A stretch of 32,551 nucleotides of DNA from assembly GCA_017546445.1 (NCBI GenBank), contig JAFYWX010000044.1:1-32551 (forward strand), in the 5' to 3' direction. Shown in pieces: positions 22,736-32,509 of this stretch (position 1 is its first letter; each line of letters starts with the position of its first letter). This stretch comes from Akkermansia sp. Its GTDB lineage: Bacteria > Verrucomicrobiota > Verrucomicrobiia > Verrucomicrobiales > Akkermansiaceae. The position numbers and the translations under genes are program-made. Under the pieces are notes generated by a model. That model saw nothing but the letters and a program-made list of their open reading frames with translations, did not search any database and was not told the DNA's origin.

Positions 22736-24049
22736 CTACTTTCCGCCCCCCATCATCAGAAATTCCTGTCTGCCGACACAGCGTGGCGCGCCGCCCCCCA
22801 CCGGGGTGAACCAGATTTCCCACTCGGTGGCATAGAACTCATTCAGGCTGCCGCTGTAAACCCGCAGGTTGTGCCATATCATGGCGCGGCCCAGGGTATC
22901 CAGGGAGAGCCCCCTCGAGACACGTCCGGAGCACCCCACAGGTTTCCCGGTCGACACATCGCGAGCCCGCAGCTCGACCTCACCGTCAGGGTACGATGGC
23001 GGCAGTACAACCAGGGCCCGGTACACACCAGCCTTATCTGCACACCAAAGGCAAAGAAATGGCTCCTGCGGCAGCGGTGGCACCAGAGCATCCAGCCCGG
23101 CGCGGGTCGGATTGGCAGCAAGCGGAGCCAGGCTTTCATTCAGGAGACGCAAAGGCCCGGCAACCTGTTCCTCGGCAGGCAGCCAATCGGTGTAGATATA
23201 ATCTCTGTTCAGCACAACCGACCACCCCGAATGCAGCGGCAGCTGCCATGGTGCAGATTTCTTTTCCTCTTCTACCGAAAGGTTCCGCTTGGGCCGCAGG
23301 TGAGTCCTGCGAGTCACTGAGACATCCGACATACGCAGAATATGCGACTGAGGCTCTTTCGCATGCGCCAGCAGCACAGCATCATGCCAAAGGCACAGCA
23401 CCTGCGCATCAAAACGCGGGTCAGTGGCCTCCGCATACAGGCAGCGCAGCACATACTCCCGCAGAATCTCCGGTGCCTCGCGGGTCAGCTTCTCCAGATT
23501 CGGCAGCGGCGGCATCCGCACCAGCACCTCCACCGGCTGGCGAACCGGGCGCAGGCTCAGCAGCGAGTCCACCGACTCCGGTTTGGTGGGAACAACACCC
23601 TCCCAGGCGCACAGACCTCGGGGCGCCACATACTCCCGTCCCACCGGCAGAGTCACACCCAGCATATACAAATCCGAACGGAACCCCGCCAGCAACACCG
23701 CTGTACCGACTGCACCACACACCATGCCACCACCAATCAGGCATACCCAGCAGCACAGCAGATGCCGCCATACCCGCCGTCTGCAGCAGAGCACCGTCAT
23801 CACAAAGGGCCACAGCACCAGCACAAGCCACAGTGCCTGCAGCGCCAGCACCAATACTATCAGCAGCACCTTCACACACGCCAGCCCCACACCCGCGCCG
23901 CCACTCCAGGAGTTATACAGGGCCACCGCAGCCATCATCACAGAACAGGCAAGAGCCAGACCATATACGAACAGCGGGAATTTCCAGCAGCTCCACATGA
24001 ACTGCCGGAACCGCATCACCCACGGGCGCTGAATCCATCTATCTGCCAT
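22736..24049 (-). CDS. Large membrane protein, unknown function
   Basis: 437 residues from ATG 24049, chosen by the promoter ending 7 bp upstream. Three long hydrophobic spans (about 22-45, 56-84, 92-120), rich in Cys, Leu, Val and Trp, form the N-terminal membrane part. A large soluble region (about 130-437) follows, probably extracytoplasmic, with many Trp and Pro residues but no motif I know. It leads the block of envelope genes that ends at 20892. A separate promoter for the next gene lies in the 110-bp gap after it. Confidence 0.6.
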   Translation of the reverse strand: MADRWIQRPWVMRFRQFMWSCWKFPLFVYGLALACSVMMAAVALYNSWSGGAGVGLACVKVLLIVLVLALQALWLVLVLWPFVMTVLCCRRRVWRHLLCCWVCLIGGGMVCGAVGTAVLLAGFRSDLYMLGVTLPVGREYVAPRGLCAWEGVVPTKPESVDSLLSLRPVRQPVEVLVRMPPLPNLEKLTREAPEILREYVLRCLYAEATDPRFDAQVLCLWHDAVLLAHAKEPQSHILRMSDVSVTRRTHLRPKRNLSVEEEKKSAPWQLPLHSGWSVVLNRDYIYTDWLPAEEQVAGPLRLLNESLAPLAANPTRAGLDALVPPLPQEPFLCLWCADKAGVYRALVVLPPSYPDGEVELRARDVSTGKPVGCSGRVSRGLSLDTLGRAMIWHNLRVYSGSLNEFYATEWEIWFTPVGGGAPRCVGRQEFLMMGGGK

Positions 24050-24056
24050 ACAGTCC

Positions 24057-24085
24057 GTTATATCAGATTCACACAGAGAAATCAA
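24057..24085 (-). promoter_or_regulatory. Promoter of the large membrane protein gene
   Basis: Minus strand TTGATT-17-TATAAC, ending 7 bp before the ATG at 24049. Confidence 0.7.
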
Positions 24086-24188
24086 TGGCAATGCGGGCAA
24101 ACGCAGTCATTATCACGAAACATCAGAGCAGCGGCGAAGAACAAGTCGCAAAAATCAACAAAAACGCACTGAAAACAATTTTCCTGTT

Positions 24189-24215
24189 TGCAAGGGCTGG
24201 CAAATATGCTAGAAT
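24189..24215 (+). promoter_or_regulatory. Promoter of the LptF/G-family gene
   Basis: TTGCAA, 16 bp, TAGAAT, ending 13 bp before the ATG at 24229, so the predicted leader is about 7 nt. Confidence 0.55.
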
Positions 24216-24228
24216 GATGGTCGTTGCA

Positions 24229-25458
24229 ATGAAAACTATTGACCGCTACATTCTCAAGCAACTCATCTCCGTGACTTTTCTGGGGGTGCTTTCGCTGACC
24301 ATGCTTCTGCTGCTGGGCCAGCTCTTCAAGGAATTGCACTCTCTGCTGGTGGAAAGCGGCGCACCGCCCACCATCGTCATCGACTTCATTCTGCAGGTTA
24401 TTCCCTTCTCCCTCACCTTCTCCGTGCCGTGGGGATTCCTGACCGCGGTGCTGCTGGTGTATGGACGCCTGGCAGCAGACAACGAATTGACCTCCATGCG
24501 TATGGCTGGCCTGAGCCTGTGGCGTCTCAGCATGCCGGCTATCGGCATGGGCGTTGCCCTTTCTGCACTCTGCTACTACATCAACATCGAGGTAGCCCCC
24601 AAGGGTAAGAACGCTATGAGCGACCTGGTCATGCGCGCCGCCATGGATAACCCCCGCAACCTCCTCAACTCCAGCCAGACCGTGACCAACCTGGATAAGG
24701 TTCAGCTCTACATTGAGCACCGCGAGGGCGATGACCTGAAGGGGCTGCACGTCTACCCCATCGCCAAGGGCTCCGGTCTGGATGCAGATTTTGATGCCAT
24801 TCATGCCGAAAGCGCCACCATCGGCGAGTTTGACACCAAATCCCGCCTTCTTCAGCTCACGCTGAAGAACGCCCGCATTGAGCGCTCCAGTACATCGCTT
24901 ACGGACATGGCCGCCATTGCCGTCATGCCGCTGCGCATTCACATTCCCATCCGCGACCAGAGAAAGCTCAAGCCGAACCGCTTCACCAACAGCGAAATCG
25001 ACTACGTTCTCGAACACATCGAGACCACCCTGCAGCTGGACCTCAAGAAGCTGGAGCGCTACGAGGACAACGCCTCCGTCAATCCTGCTTTCCCCTGTGC
25101 CGATATGCTCTGGGCAGATGTGCGCAAGGACACGAACTACTACAACAGCGCCATGCGCCAGAAGAAGAACGTGCTCGCTTTCGAGACAGAAGGTGTGCAG
25201 AGAGCATCCTTCGCCTGCGCCTGCATCGTATTCTCTCTCATCGGCGTGCCGCTGGCCATCACCGCCCGCCGCAAGGATACCTCCACCGGCTTCGCTATCG
25301 GTATTCTGGTGGCAGCCGTTTACTTTGTAGCGCTTGTATTCTGCGAACTTTCCCGCAAATCCAGCGGCATCACACCCTACATCGTGCTGTGGCTGCCCAA
25401 TGTATTCTGTGCCATCTACGCCATCTGGCAGCACCAGAAAGCCAAGTTCCGCGGCTAA
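24229..25458 (+). CDS. LptF/LptG-family lipopolysaccharide export permease
   Basis: 409 residues. LptF and LptG form the inner-membrane core of the LptB2FG transporter that extracts LPS and passes it to LptC/A. The topology fits: three N-terminal membrane helices (about 10-32, 52-80, 98-118), a large periplasmic domain (about 125-325) and three C-terminal helices (about 325-400). YGRLAADNELTSMRMAGLS (about 79-97), the cytoplasmic coupling-helix region that touches LptB, is characteristic. No second LptF/G, lptB, lptC or lptA is in the window, so which of the two it is cannot be settled. It diverges from the unknown envelope genes. Confidence 0.88.
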   Translation: MKTIDRYILKQLISVTFLGVLSLTMLLLLGQLFKELHSLLVESGAPPTIVIDFILQVIPFSLTFSVPWGFLTAVLLVYGRLAADNELTSMRMAGLSLWRLSMPAIGMGVALSALCYYINIEVAPKGKNAMSDLVMRAAMDNPRNLLNSSQTVTNLDKVQLYIEHREGDDLKGLHVYPIAKGSGLDADFDAIHAESATIGEFDTKSRLLQLTLKNARIERSSTSLTDMAAIAVMPLRIHIPIRDQRKLKPNRFTNSEIDYVLEHIETTLQLDLKKLERYEDNASVNPAFPCADMLWADVRKDTNYYNSAMRQKKNVLAFETEGVQRASFACACIVFSLIGVPLAITARRKDTSTGFAIGILVAAVYFVALVFCELSRKSSGITPYIVLWLPNVFCAIYAIWQHQKAKFRG

Positions 25459-25485
25459 CCCCCGGACAAAAACACTTCATCGCCC

Positions 25486-25521
25486 AAAAAAAAGCCACCG
25501 GAAATCCGGTGGCTTTTTTTT
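25486..25521. terminator. Bidirectional terminator between the Lpt permease and metH
   Basis: GCCACCGG and CCGGTGGC form an 8-bp stem with an AAAT loop, flanked by eight A and eight T, making it symmetric for both strands. Confidence 0.9.
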
Positions 25522-25583
25522 GGGGGTGACGCGAGGGACAATTTTTCAATTGCACCTTGTCATTTGTAAATTGCACTTCCTGC

Positions 25584-28500
25584 TCAGTCCAGCTTGTGGC
25601 CGGAGCGGGCTTCGTAATCGCGGCGCTGGTCATCGCCCATGGGGCCCACGGCGAAATACCCGGCAACGGGGTGATTGAACAGCAGAGCACATACCGATGA
25701 GACAGGCTGCATCATGGCGCTCTCCGTAAGCGTGGCGCCGGTCATCTCCGTGGCGTTCAGCAAATCGAACACGATTTCCTTCTCGCGGTGATCCGGCTGG
25801 CTGGGGTAACCGCAGGCCGGGCGAATCAGGGAACTACCAGCTGCCGACCAAAGTGTCTCAATGCATTCCTGCGAGCATTCGGCCAGAGCCTCAGCCAGCA
25901 TGCTGCAGAGAGCGGGGCAAAGCAAGGCGCGATACGTATCCCCCTCGGCATTGAACGCGGCAGCCCAGGCATCTCCACCGGTTACGGAGAGCTGCAGGGC
26001 CCCCACATAACCACCCTGCCCCTGCGGGGCCACAAAGTCTGCCAGAGCACGGCGCGGGCGCTCGCTCTGCTTCTGCTGGCGCAGCGTGTGCAGCACGGTA
26101 CCGTTCTCCAGCACCACATCGTCCTGCACGCGGGCGGCAGGCCAGATACCGAACACCGCACGGGCATGCAGCTTCTCCTGCGCCTGCTTCAGCATATCGC
26201 GGGCATCGGCCAGCAGCTTCTCCATCTCCGCCACCTTGGCCGCCGGGGCATCGGCATGGGCAGCCTGGCGGGCGGGATTCCACACATCCTGCATCTCGAA
26301 ATAACGCAGCAGGATGCTCCAATCCGCCTTCTGCTCCAGCTGCTGCCAGGTGAGCTCAAAATCCGGCTGATGGTGGCAGCACTTGCAGCCGCTCACCACA
26401 CCAGCCGTAAACACACCCGTGCGCAGCGGCTTCGGCTGCGGCTGGGCAGCCCAGTCAATAGCCAGAGCGTGGGCGCGAGCCTCTTCCAGACTGAACATGG
26501 GCACATCCTTCTGCTCAAATTCGCGGCAAAGGCGGGCCTGCTCTGCCTTGTGGGCAGCAATGAACTCTGCCTTACCCGGGCCGACCAGAGCTGCCGCCGC
26601 CGGAACAATGGTGGAGGCATCGGAGGTCTGCACCACCACACCGGAGGGGTAATGCGGAGCCAGTTTCAGCGCCGTATGCAGGGTGCCGGTCGTGGCACCA
26701 CCCACCAGCAGCGGAATATCCAGGCCCTCAGCCTCCAGCGCAGCGGCCACCTTGGCCATTTCTGCCAGAGAGGGAGTAATCAGCCCGGAAAGGGCCACCA
26801 AATCTGCCTTTTCGCGGCGGGCTGCAGCCACAATATCCTCACAGGGCACCATCACGCCCAGGTCAACCACTCGGAAACCATTGCAGGCCAGCACCACGCC
26901 CACGATATTCTTGCCGATATCGTGCACATCGCCCTTCACCGTGGCCAGCACCACAGTGCCGGCAGAGCTGCTGCCATCCTGAGCGGCTTCCAGCAGAGGC
27001 GTCAGCACCGCCACGCTCTGCTTCATCACGCGGGCGCTCTTCACCACCTGCGGCAGGAACATCTGCCCGGCACCGAAACGCTCGCCCACCTGCTTCATGC
27101 CATCCATGAGCGGCCCCTCAATGACCGCCAACGGGGAGCCGCACTGCTCCAGCGCCTCGCGGGTATCGGCCTCCACAAATTCGGTGATGCCGTTCACCAG
27201 AGCATGAGCCAGACGCTCCTGCACCGTACCCTTGCGCCAATCTGCCGGGGCAGCGGCAGCCTTGGCCGGTGCAGCTGCTTTTTCCTTATTGGCCGCCAGT
27301 TCCTGAGCGTAGGAAATCAGGCATTCGGTGGCATCCTCTGCGCTGTTGAGCAACACAGCCTCCACCAGTTTGCGGCGATGCGCCGGCACATTCTCATAGT
27401 CATCCATGAGCGCAGCATTCACAATGCAGATATCCAGACCATTCTGCGATGCATGGTGCAGGAAGGCCGAGTGCATGGCCTCGCGCACCGGGTTGATGCC
27501 GCGGAACGAGAAGGAAACATTGGAAATACCGCCGGAAATATGGCAGTTCGGGTGCGCGGCAAAAATCTCGCCGGCAGCCTGGAAGAAATGCAGGGCATGG
27601 TTGGCGTGCTCTGCAATGCCGGTGCCCACAGTAAGCACATTCGGGTCAAAGATGATATCTTCCTCCGGGAAACCGACCTTGTTCACCAGCAAATCATAAG
27701 CGCGGTGAGCAATAGCGATGCGGTCCTCGCGACCACAGGCCTGACCATTCTCATCAAAGCCCATCACCACCACGGCAGCGCCATAGCGGCGCAGCAGCGT
27801 AGCCTGGCGCAGGAACTCCTCCTCGCCATTCTTCAGGGAAATGGAGTTCACGATACCCTTGCCCTGCGTGCAGCGCAGGCCGGCCTCGATAACCTCCCAG
27901 TTGGAGGAGTCAATCATGAACGGCACACGGGCAATATCCGGCTCGGCCGCCACCAGGTTCAGGAAGCGGGTCATGGCCACGGGGCCATCAATCATGCCAT
28001 CGTCAAAGCAGAAGTCGAGCACCTTGGCGCCCTTCTCCACCTGCTGGCGGGCAATCTCCAGGGCTTCCTCATATTTCCCCTCGCGGATAAGGCGGGCAAA
28101 CTTGGGAGAACCGGCTACGTTGCAGCGTTCACCCACAAAGAGCACACCCTGGTCGCGGTGGTGGTTCAGCGGCTCCAGACCAGCCAGACGCATGGTGCCA
28201 CCGGCGGGGCGCGGCGTGATGGCGCGGGGAGCAAAGCCCTGCACCGCCGTGCGGATAGCGGCAATATACTCCGGCGAGGTGCCGCAGCAGCCACCCACGA
28301 TATTCAGCAGTCCCTCCTGCGCATAATCCTTCAGGATGGAGGCCATGTGCTCCGCCGTGTGGCCATAGCCGCCGGGGCTGAGCGGGTCGGGAAGCCCGGC
28401 ATTCGGGTACAGACACACAGCGCAATCGGCCAGCTCTGCCAGTTTGGCGGCAAAGGGCTTCATGAGGTCGGCCCCCAGCGCGCAGTTGATGCTGATAGCC

Positions 28501-29279
28501 AGCGGGCGGGCGTGGCGCACACTGTTCCAGAAAGCCTCCACCGTCTGCCCGGACAGCGTGCGACCAGCCTTATCCGTAATGGTGAAGCTGATGATAACCG
28601 GGGGCAGCTCGCGCTCCTGGCGCAGCTCATCAATGGCAAAGAGGCAGGCCTTGGCGTTCAGCGTGTCGAAAATTGTCTCCAGCAGCAGGATATCCACCCC
28701 GCCATCAGCCAGGGCAATAACCTGCTCCCGATACGCGCGGCGCAGCTGCTCGAAATTGATGGCGCGGTAGCCGGGGTCCGTCACCTTGGGTGAAAGAGAG
28801 GCCGTCACCGCCATGGGCCCGATGGAACCAGCCACCAGCACTGGGCGGTCTGCAGCCTCGGCAGCCTCACGAGCCAGCGCACAGGCTGCCAGATTCATTT
28901 CGCGGGTCAGCGCCGCCAGCTCGGCATCGGCCAGCACCTCGTCGTAGTACTCCTGGCCGCGCTCCTCCATGGCGGAGGTGTGGAAGAACTCATGCTGGCC
29001 CAGCGGTGTGGCAGAGAAAGAGGAAGTGGTGATGATATCTGCCCCGGCAGCCACATAAGCAGCGTGAATATCGCGGATAATGCCGGGCTGGGTGAGCACC
29101 AGCAAATCGTTGTTATTCTTCAAATCGCGCTCCGAGTCAGCAAAACGGGTGCCGCGATAATCGGCCTCAGTCAGGTTATAACGCTGTATCATGGTACCAC
29201 AGGCACCATCCAGAATCAGAATACGCTCACGCAGGGTTGTGGTCAGGAACGCCTGGCGCTCAGCAACAGATGTCTTCAT
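25584..29279 (-). CDS. metH: Cobalamin-dependent methionine synthase
   Basis: 1231 residues, full length for the family. It transfers methyl from methyltetrahydrofolate through cob(I)alamin to homocysteine. Domains in order: homocysteine-binding barrel (1-350) with zinc ligands Cys266 and Cys331-Cys332; pterin-binding barrel (about 371-640, starting [11 protein letters not shown]). An Ala/Lys-rich linker (664-680) follows. Then come the cap domain and the B12-binding Rossmann domain with DVHDIGKN (784-791, His786 the axial ligand), and the activation domain with [12 protein letters not shown] (1153-1164) for SAM-dependent reactivation. All key residues are present. It is transcribed after nuoA, but a terminator separates them. 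No cobalamin riboswitch fits in the short leader. Confidence 0.97.
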   Translation of the reverse strand: MKTSVAERQAFLTTTLRERILILDGACGTMIQRYNLTEADYRGTRFADSERDLKNNNDLLVLTQPGIIRDIHAAYVAAGADIITTSSFSATPLGQHEFFHTSAMEERGQEYYDEVLADAELAALTREMNLAACALAREAAEAADRPVLVAGSIGPMAVTASLSPKVTDPGYRAINFEQLRRAYREQVIALADGGVDILLLETIFDTLNAKACLFAIDELRQERELPPVIISFTITDKAGRTLSGQTVEAFWNSVRHARPLAISINCALGADLMKPFAAKLAELADCAVCLYPNAGLPDPLSPGGYGHTAEHMASILKDYAQEGLLNIVGGCCGTSPEYIAAIRTAVQGFAPRAITPRPAGGTMRLAGLEPLNHHRDQGVLFVGERCNVAGSPKFARLIREGKYEEALEIARQQVEKGAKVLDFCFDDGMIDGPVAMTRFLNLVAAEPDIARVPFMIDSSNWEVIEAGLRCTQGKGIVNSISLKNGEEEFLRQATLLRRYGAAVVVMGFDENGQACGREDRIAIAHRAYDLLVNKVGFPEEDIIFDPNVLTVGTGIAEHANHALHFFQAAGEIFAAHPNCHISGGISNVSFSFRGINPVREAMHSAFLHHASQNGLDICIVNAALMDDYENVPAHRRKLVEAVLLNSAEDATECLISYAQELAANKEKAAAPAKAAAAPADWRKGTVQERLAHALVNGITEFVEADTREALEQCGSPLAVIEGPLMDGMKQVGERFGAGQMFLPQVVKSARVMKQSVAVLTPLLEAAQDGSSSAGTVVLATVKGDVHDIGKNIVGVVLACNGFRVVDLGVMVPCEDIVAAARREKADLVALSGLITPSLAEMAKVAAALEAEGLDIPLLVGGATTGTLHTALKLAPHYPSGVVVQTSDASTIVPAAAALVGPGKAEFIAAHKAEQARLCREFEQKDVPMFSLEEARAHALAIDWAAQPQPKPLRTGVFTAGVVSGCKCCHHQPDFELTWQQLEQKADWSILLRYFEMQDVWNPARQAAHADAPAAKVAEMEKLLADARDMLKQAQEKLHARAVFGIWPAARVQDDVVLENGTVLHTLRQQKQSERPRRALADFVAPQGQGGYVGALQLSVTGGDAWAAAFNAEGDTYRALLCPALCSMLAEALAECSQECIETLWSAAGSSLIRPACGYPSQPDHREKEIVFDLLNATEMTGATLTESAMMQPVSSVCALLFNHPVAGYFAVGPMGDDQRRDYEARSGHKLD

Positions 29280-29293
29280 ATCCAGTTATGTGT

Positions 29294-29334
29294 AAAAAGA
29301 AAACTGCCGGTCCGGGGATTCCCTTTCCGGCAGT
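29294..29334 (-). terminator. Terminator of nuoA
   Basis: Minus strand ACTGCCGG and CCGGCAGT form an 8-bp stem with a 16-nt loop, followed by a T-rich tract (TTTCTTTTT including the last stem bases). It separates nuoA from metH. Confidence 0.75.
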
Positions 29335-29369
29335 CGTCTGAAAATTCATCTACGTCGTCAGATGGGAAA

Positions 29370-29762
29370 TCAGCGGCGGGGAGCCGGGTTGCGGTGCCAG
29401 GTGATGGCGCCCTTACCCACGGCGTACAGATAAGCAACCATCAGCACGCCGATGAAGGCGGCCATGGCAGCAAAGGCCTCACCATTGTTCATGACGATAT
29501 CCTGGAAACCAAGGGCCCAGGGATACAGGAAAATCACCTCCAGGTCGAACACCAGGAACAGAATGGCCACCAGGTAGAACTTGATGGAGAAGAAAGCGGG
29601 TGCGCCATCGCCCTCCGGCACGTTACCGCATTCGTAAGGCACATCCATGGCGGAGCGCATCTTCGAACGGCGACCGAAAACGATACTCAGGATGATAATC
29701 AGACCGGCAAAACCAAAACCGGCAACAAGCTGAATGAGTGCTGAAAAGTATTCCTGTAACAT
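29370..29762 (-). CDS. nuoA: NADH-quinone oxidoreductase subunit A
   Basis: 130 residues, the normal size. NuoA is a three-helix membrane subunit at the junction of the peripheral and membrane arms of complex I. Helices lie at about 8-30, 60-82 and 94-116. The loop DVPYECGNVP (40-49) and FYLVAILFLVFDLEVIFLYP (62-81) with its conserved Glu/Asp residues are diagnostic. It stands alone between its own promoter and terminator. The other nuo genes, which normally follow as nuoB-N, are not here. Confidence 0.95.
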   Translation of the reverse strand: MLQEYFSALIQLVAGFGFAGLIIILSIVFGRRSKMRSAMDVPYECGNVPEGDGAPAFFSIKFYLVAILFLVFDLEVIFLYPWALGFQDIVMNNGEAFAAMAAFIGVLMVAYLYAVGKGAITWHRNPAPRR

Positions 29763-29776
29763 AACGCGGTGCCGAT

Positions 29777-29805
29777 TTTATACCAGCAAACGGGCGGCAA
29801 GTCAA
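29777..29805 (-). promoter_or_regulatory. Promoter of nuoA
   Basis: Minus strand TTGACT-17-TATAAA, a near-consensus promoter whose -10 ends 14 bp before the ATG; the predicted leader is about 8 nt. Confidence 0.7.
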
Positions 29806-29848
29806 CACTAAAGCTGATGCCGCACCCCCGAAAATTCATCATTTAGGC

Positions 29849-29877
29849 TCGACCAACCCTGCAACATAGGATATACT
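29849..29877 (+). promoter_or_regulatory. Promoter of the phosphoethanolamine transferase gene
   Basis: TCGACC-17-TATACT. The -10 ends 9 bp before GTG 29887 and 15 bp before ATG 29893. Confidence 0.5.
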
Positions 29878-29886
29878 CCCCGCGCA

Positions 29887-31398
29887 GTGTCTATGAACAT
29901 ACTAAGCCACCCCCTTCTGAAAGTTGCCATTCTGTCCTGCATTGTCACAGTGCTGTTCTGCAACAGTCATTTTTTCTCCTATGCTCCCTACGGTGGATAC
30001 TTTCTCGTTCCTGATTGTTTCTTTGCATTCGGGGTGCACTTTCTTTTCTACCTCGCCATTATCTGGTTTTCTGTCATTAACCGTTATTTTGCATGGTCTG
30101 TTCTTCCCCTTCTGCTGGTCACCCAGATGTACTGTTACCAGGCAGAGGTAACATACGGAGTAACATGCAGTGAACTGGGAATAGCAACCATTAACGCCAG
30201 CATCAACGAGGCTGCAAATTACCTGAATACCAGATCCATCACTCTGCTCATTCTGGCAGCTGCCGGCATTTTCTGTATCTGTTTTCTGACCAGGCGCATC
30301 AAGCTGCAGACCTGCCGCCGCAAAAAGCTCATAACAATATGTATTCTTGCAGCATGCGTGATTGCCTGTTCCATGGCCCCCCTCAGCATGCATTTACGCC
30401 AGAATACAAGGCATAAAGACTTGTGGGAACTATTCATGAAGGCCTACCAACCCGCTTTCCATTCTCTGCGGTTCTGGTCGGGCATCTGGACTTTCCTCAC
30501 GCCCGACAAGCTGAAATCCGCAACAGATTATGCTTCCCGAGATACATTTACCGAGAAGCCGGACATGGTTGTACTGTACATTGGAGAGGCAATCCGGACA
30601 GATCACAGCCCCCTCAACGGGTACCACAGAAACACCACACCCGGCATCAGTCAAAGCCGCAATATCATCAACCTGCCCAATGTGCTTTCGCAGGCCACCC
30701 AGACACTGCCCTCCATATTCTCTCTGCTGACCTATACCTCCCCCGAAACAGGAGAGGCAACGCATGGGTCATTCATTGACATTTTCGCCAAGCATTCCTA
30801 TAAACAGCACCTCATGGTGGGCGCTAACACCGAGGGGTTCTGGTACATGACCCCCAACATTGCCAGCGTGTTGAAAAAACACGTTCCCCTGCACTCCCGC
30901 CCGGCCTCTGCACAGGAATATGCCCGGGACATTACGGCGATACTCGGGCAGAAGGAAGCGCCTCACTTTGTCCTGATTGAGGACGGGGCCGGTCATTTAC
31001 CATATAAATCGGAGCACAACACGTTTGGACAGGCGAATGATATAGATAAATACGACAACTGCATCCTGGATGCAGATGCCAGGCTGACCGCCATCATCCA
31101 GGCGCTGCAATCTCATGATGCCATACTGTTGTTTACCTCTGATCACGGTGAGTCCTTTGGCGAGGAAGGCAGATTCGGGCACGCTGGCCCCCTGACCGCA
31201 ATGGAGCAGAGACGAGTCTTCTCCTTCATATGGTATTCGGACAGCTATGCCGAGAAGCATCCGGAAATCATCCAGGCTCTCAAAGATAACGCGTTGCGGT
31301 TCACCTCACACGATTACATATACCATACCATCATCTCCGTGGCAGGCATACATTCTGATATCCAGCTTCCGGCGCAGAATATGGCGCGACCGCAATAA
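29887..31398 (+). CDS. EptA-like phosphoethanolamine transferase (sulfatase superfamily)
   Basis: 503 residues from GTG 29887; ATG 29893 (two residues shorter) is equally possible. EptA enzymes transfer phosphoethanolamine from phosphatidylethanolamine to lipid A or other envelope glycans on the periplasmic side. Five N-terminal membrane helices (about 12-30, 46-64, 68-84, 118-136, 148-164) precede the alkaline-phosphatase-type domain. YIGEAIRTDHSPLNGY (231-246) holds the metal ligand Glu234. The segment SQATQTLPSIFS (268-279) carries the nucleophile region (a Thr, probably 271). TSDHGESFGE (417-426) and His432 complete the zinc site. The acceptor substrate is not evident. It converges on the Sel1 lipoprotein with only 5 bp between stops. 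Confidence 0.88.
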   Translation: MSMNILSHPLLKVAILSCIVTVLFCNSHFFSYAPYGGYFLVPDCFFAFGVHFLFYLAIIWFSVINRYFAWSVLPLLLVTQMYCYQAEVTYGVTCSELGIATINASINEAANYLNTRSITLLILAAAGIFCICFLTRRIKLQTCRRKKLITICILAACVIACSMAPLSMHLRQNTRHKDLWELFMKAYQPAFHSLRFWSGIWTFLTPDKLKSATDYASRDTFTEKPDMVVLYIGEAIRTDHSPLNGYHRNTTPGISQSRNIINLPNVLSQATQTLPSIFSLLTYTSPETGEATHGSFIDIFAKHSYKQHLMVGANTEGFWYMTPNIASVLKKHVPLHSRPASAQEYARDITAILGQKEAPHFVLIEDGAGHLPYKSEHNTFGQANDIDKYDNCILDADARLTAIIQALQSHDAILLFTSDHGESFGEEGRFGHAGPLTAMEQRRVFSFIWYSDSYAEKHPEIIQALKDNALRFTSHDYIYHTIISVAGIHSDIQLPAQNMARPQ

Positions 31399-31403
31399 GG
31401 AAA

Positions 31404-32252
31404 TTATTTTTCCGCAGACGGAGCCCCCTTCGATATCAACTCCTGCAGGCGGGCATCCCAGGCAGCGGCCTCGCTTTCGTTCTCCTTCGCATTCTTTCCG
31501 TTCCGCAGGATGTTGACGAGACGAGCCATAGCGGGGGTGTAATCCTGCCCTGCCGCCATGCGCAGCATGGCCATGCCGCGCTCCACATCCCTGGCCACGG
31601 GCTCACCCAGCAACAGCATCTCGGCAAAGATATGCTGCGCCAGCGCATCACCTGCAAGAGCCCCCTTCTCATACCAGGCGGCAGAGGTAGCGGCATCCTC
31701 CAGATACTTGTAGTAAAGATTTCCCAGCGCGGTGGCCGCCTGCGGCACGGCGGCAGAGGCCTTGACCAGCCAATCCACGCCTTCCTGGCGGGTTTCAGAG
31801 GACTGCGCCAGCAGGCGACCCAGGCGGTACTGACCTTCTGCAATGCCGGCATCTGCGGCGATGCGCCAGTGCTTCATGGCTTCCTGCACATTCTTCTCTC
31901 CCAGCCGGCCTTCATATTGCAGCATGCCCAGAAACACCTCAGCCTCCTTGCTGCCCTGGGCAGCAGCTTTCTGGAACCAGTCGTAGGCCTGGTGAGCATC
32001 GGCTTCCAGACCATGGCCGCCTGCGTAATAGATACCGCCCAGGTCCAGCTGCGCACGCAGCAACCCGCCCTCAGCAGCCTTGCGAAGCCACTGCAGGGCC
32101 CCGGCAAAATCAGACTCCGCATTCTCCACATTGGGCTTCAGCAGCACCTGAGCCATATCATACATAGCCTGGGGCGTAGCCGGAGTATCAGCATCTTCCT
32201 TCTGGCAGGAACAAAGCAACAGGGGCACCAGGAGCAGCAGCGAATGTTTCAT
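31404..32252 (-). CDS. Sel1-repeat lipoprotein
   Basis: 282 residues. A signal peptide ends in the lipobox LCSC, so Cys16 is the predicted lipidated residue. The rest is a series of about six Sel1-like repeats (TPR-related, 34-38 residues each). Recurring patterns such as A..LG.LY..G and A..WF.KAA.QG recur from about residue 28 to 265, forming a helical solenoid for protein binding. Sel1 lipoproteins often scaffold envelope complexes. A consensus promoter ends 6 bp before the ATG. Its partner is not evident. Confidence 0.85.
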   Translation of the reverse strand: MKHSLLLLVPLLLCSCQKEDADTPATPQAMYDMAQVLLKPNVENAESDFAGALQWLRKAAEGGLLRAQLDLGGIYYAGGHGLEADAHQAYDWFQKAAAQGSKEAEVFLGMLQYEGRLGEKNVQEAMKHWRIAADAGIAEGQYRLGRLLAQSSETRQEGVDWLVKASAAVPQAATALGNLYYKYLEDAATSAAWYEKGALAGDALAQHIFAEMLLLGEPVARDVERGMAMLRMAAGQDYTPAMARLVNILRNGKNAKENESEAAAWDARLQELISKGAPSAEK

Positions 32253-32258
32253 GCGCGC

Positions 32259-32287
32259 ATTATACGCCCACGCACCGCATTTGGCAA
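32259..32287 (-). promoter_or_regulatory. Promoter of the Sel1 lipoprotein gene
   Basis: Minus strand TTGCCA-17-TATAAT, then 6 bp to the ATG at 32252. The cleanest leaderless promoter in the window. Confidence 0.75.
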
Positions 32288-32416
32288 GCCACTATCAGCA
32301 CATAGGCAGCTGACCACATGCGCCCCAAGGATTTCACAATTGACTGCATTATCAACCCCGTTTTGGAGCCTGCTCCCCTCTTTATCTGACAAATGGCGAT
32401 TTGGCGGGGGATGATG

Positions 32417-32509
32417 GCTCGCGTCAGCGAGCGGAATTCAAAAGCCCGTGAAACGGGCGGCCTATCAATAGCGAGGCGGTGGAGCGCACCGTGCGTCAGC
32501 ATGGTGCGC
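32417..32509. repeat. Cluster of three hairpins at the right edge
   Basis: GCTCGC/GCGAGC with loop GTCA (32417-32432), GCCCGT/ACGGGC with loop GAA (32444-32458) and GCGCACC/GGTGCGC with a 12-nt loop (32484-32509) follow one another. GCGTCAGC occurs in the first and third. Outer bases CGAGG and CCTCG could close the third into a longer stem. It resembles an interspersed repeat. No gene is seen from 32253 to the end. Confidence 0.45.

Noticed and set aside
25788..28793. A 1001-codon plus-strand frame over metH
   Set aside because: Antisense shadow of metH, which has all expected domains and motifs.
29280..29369. Cobalamin riboswitch in front of metH
   Set aside because: Only 90 bp separate metH and nuoA, most of it the nuoA terminator; no B12-box-like sequence is visible.
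29887..31398. Loss of the catalytic nucleophile because Ala follows Glu234
   Set aside because: In characterised EptA/MCR enzymes the nucleophilic Thr lies about 39 residues after that Glu; here Thr271 or Thr273 in the matching segment fits.
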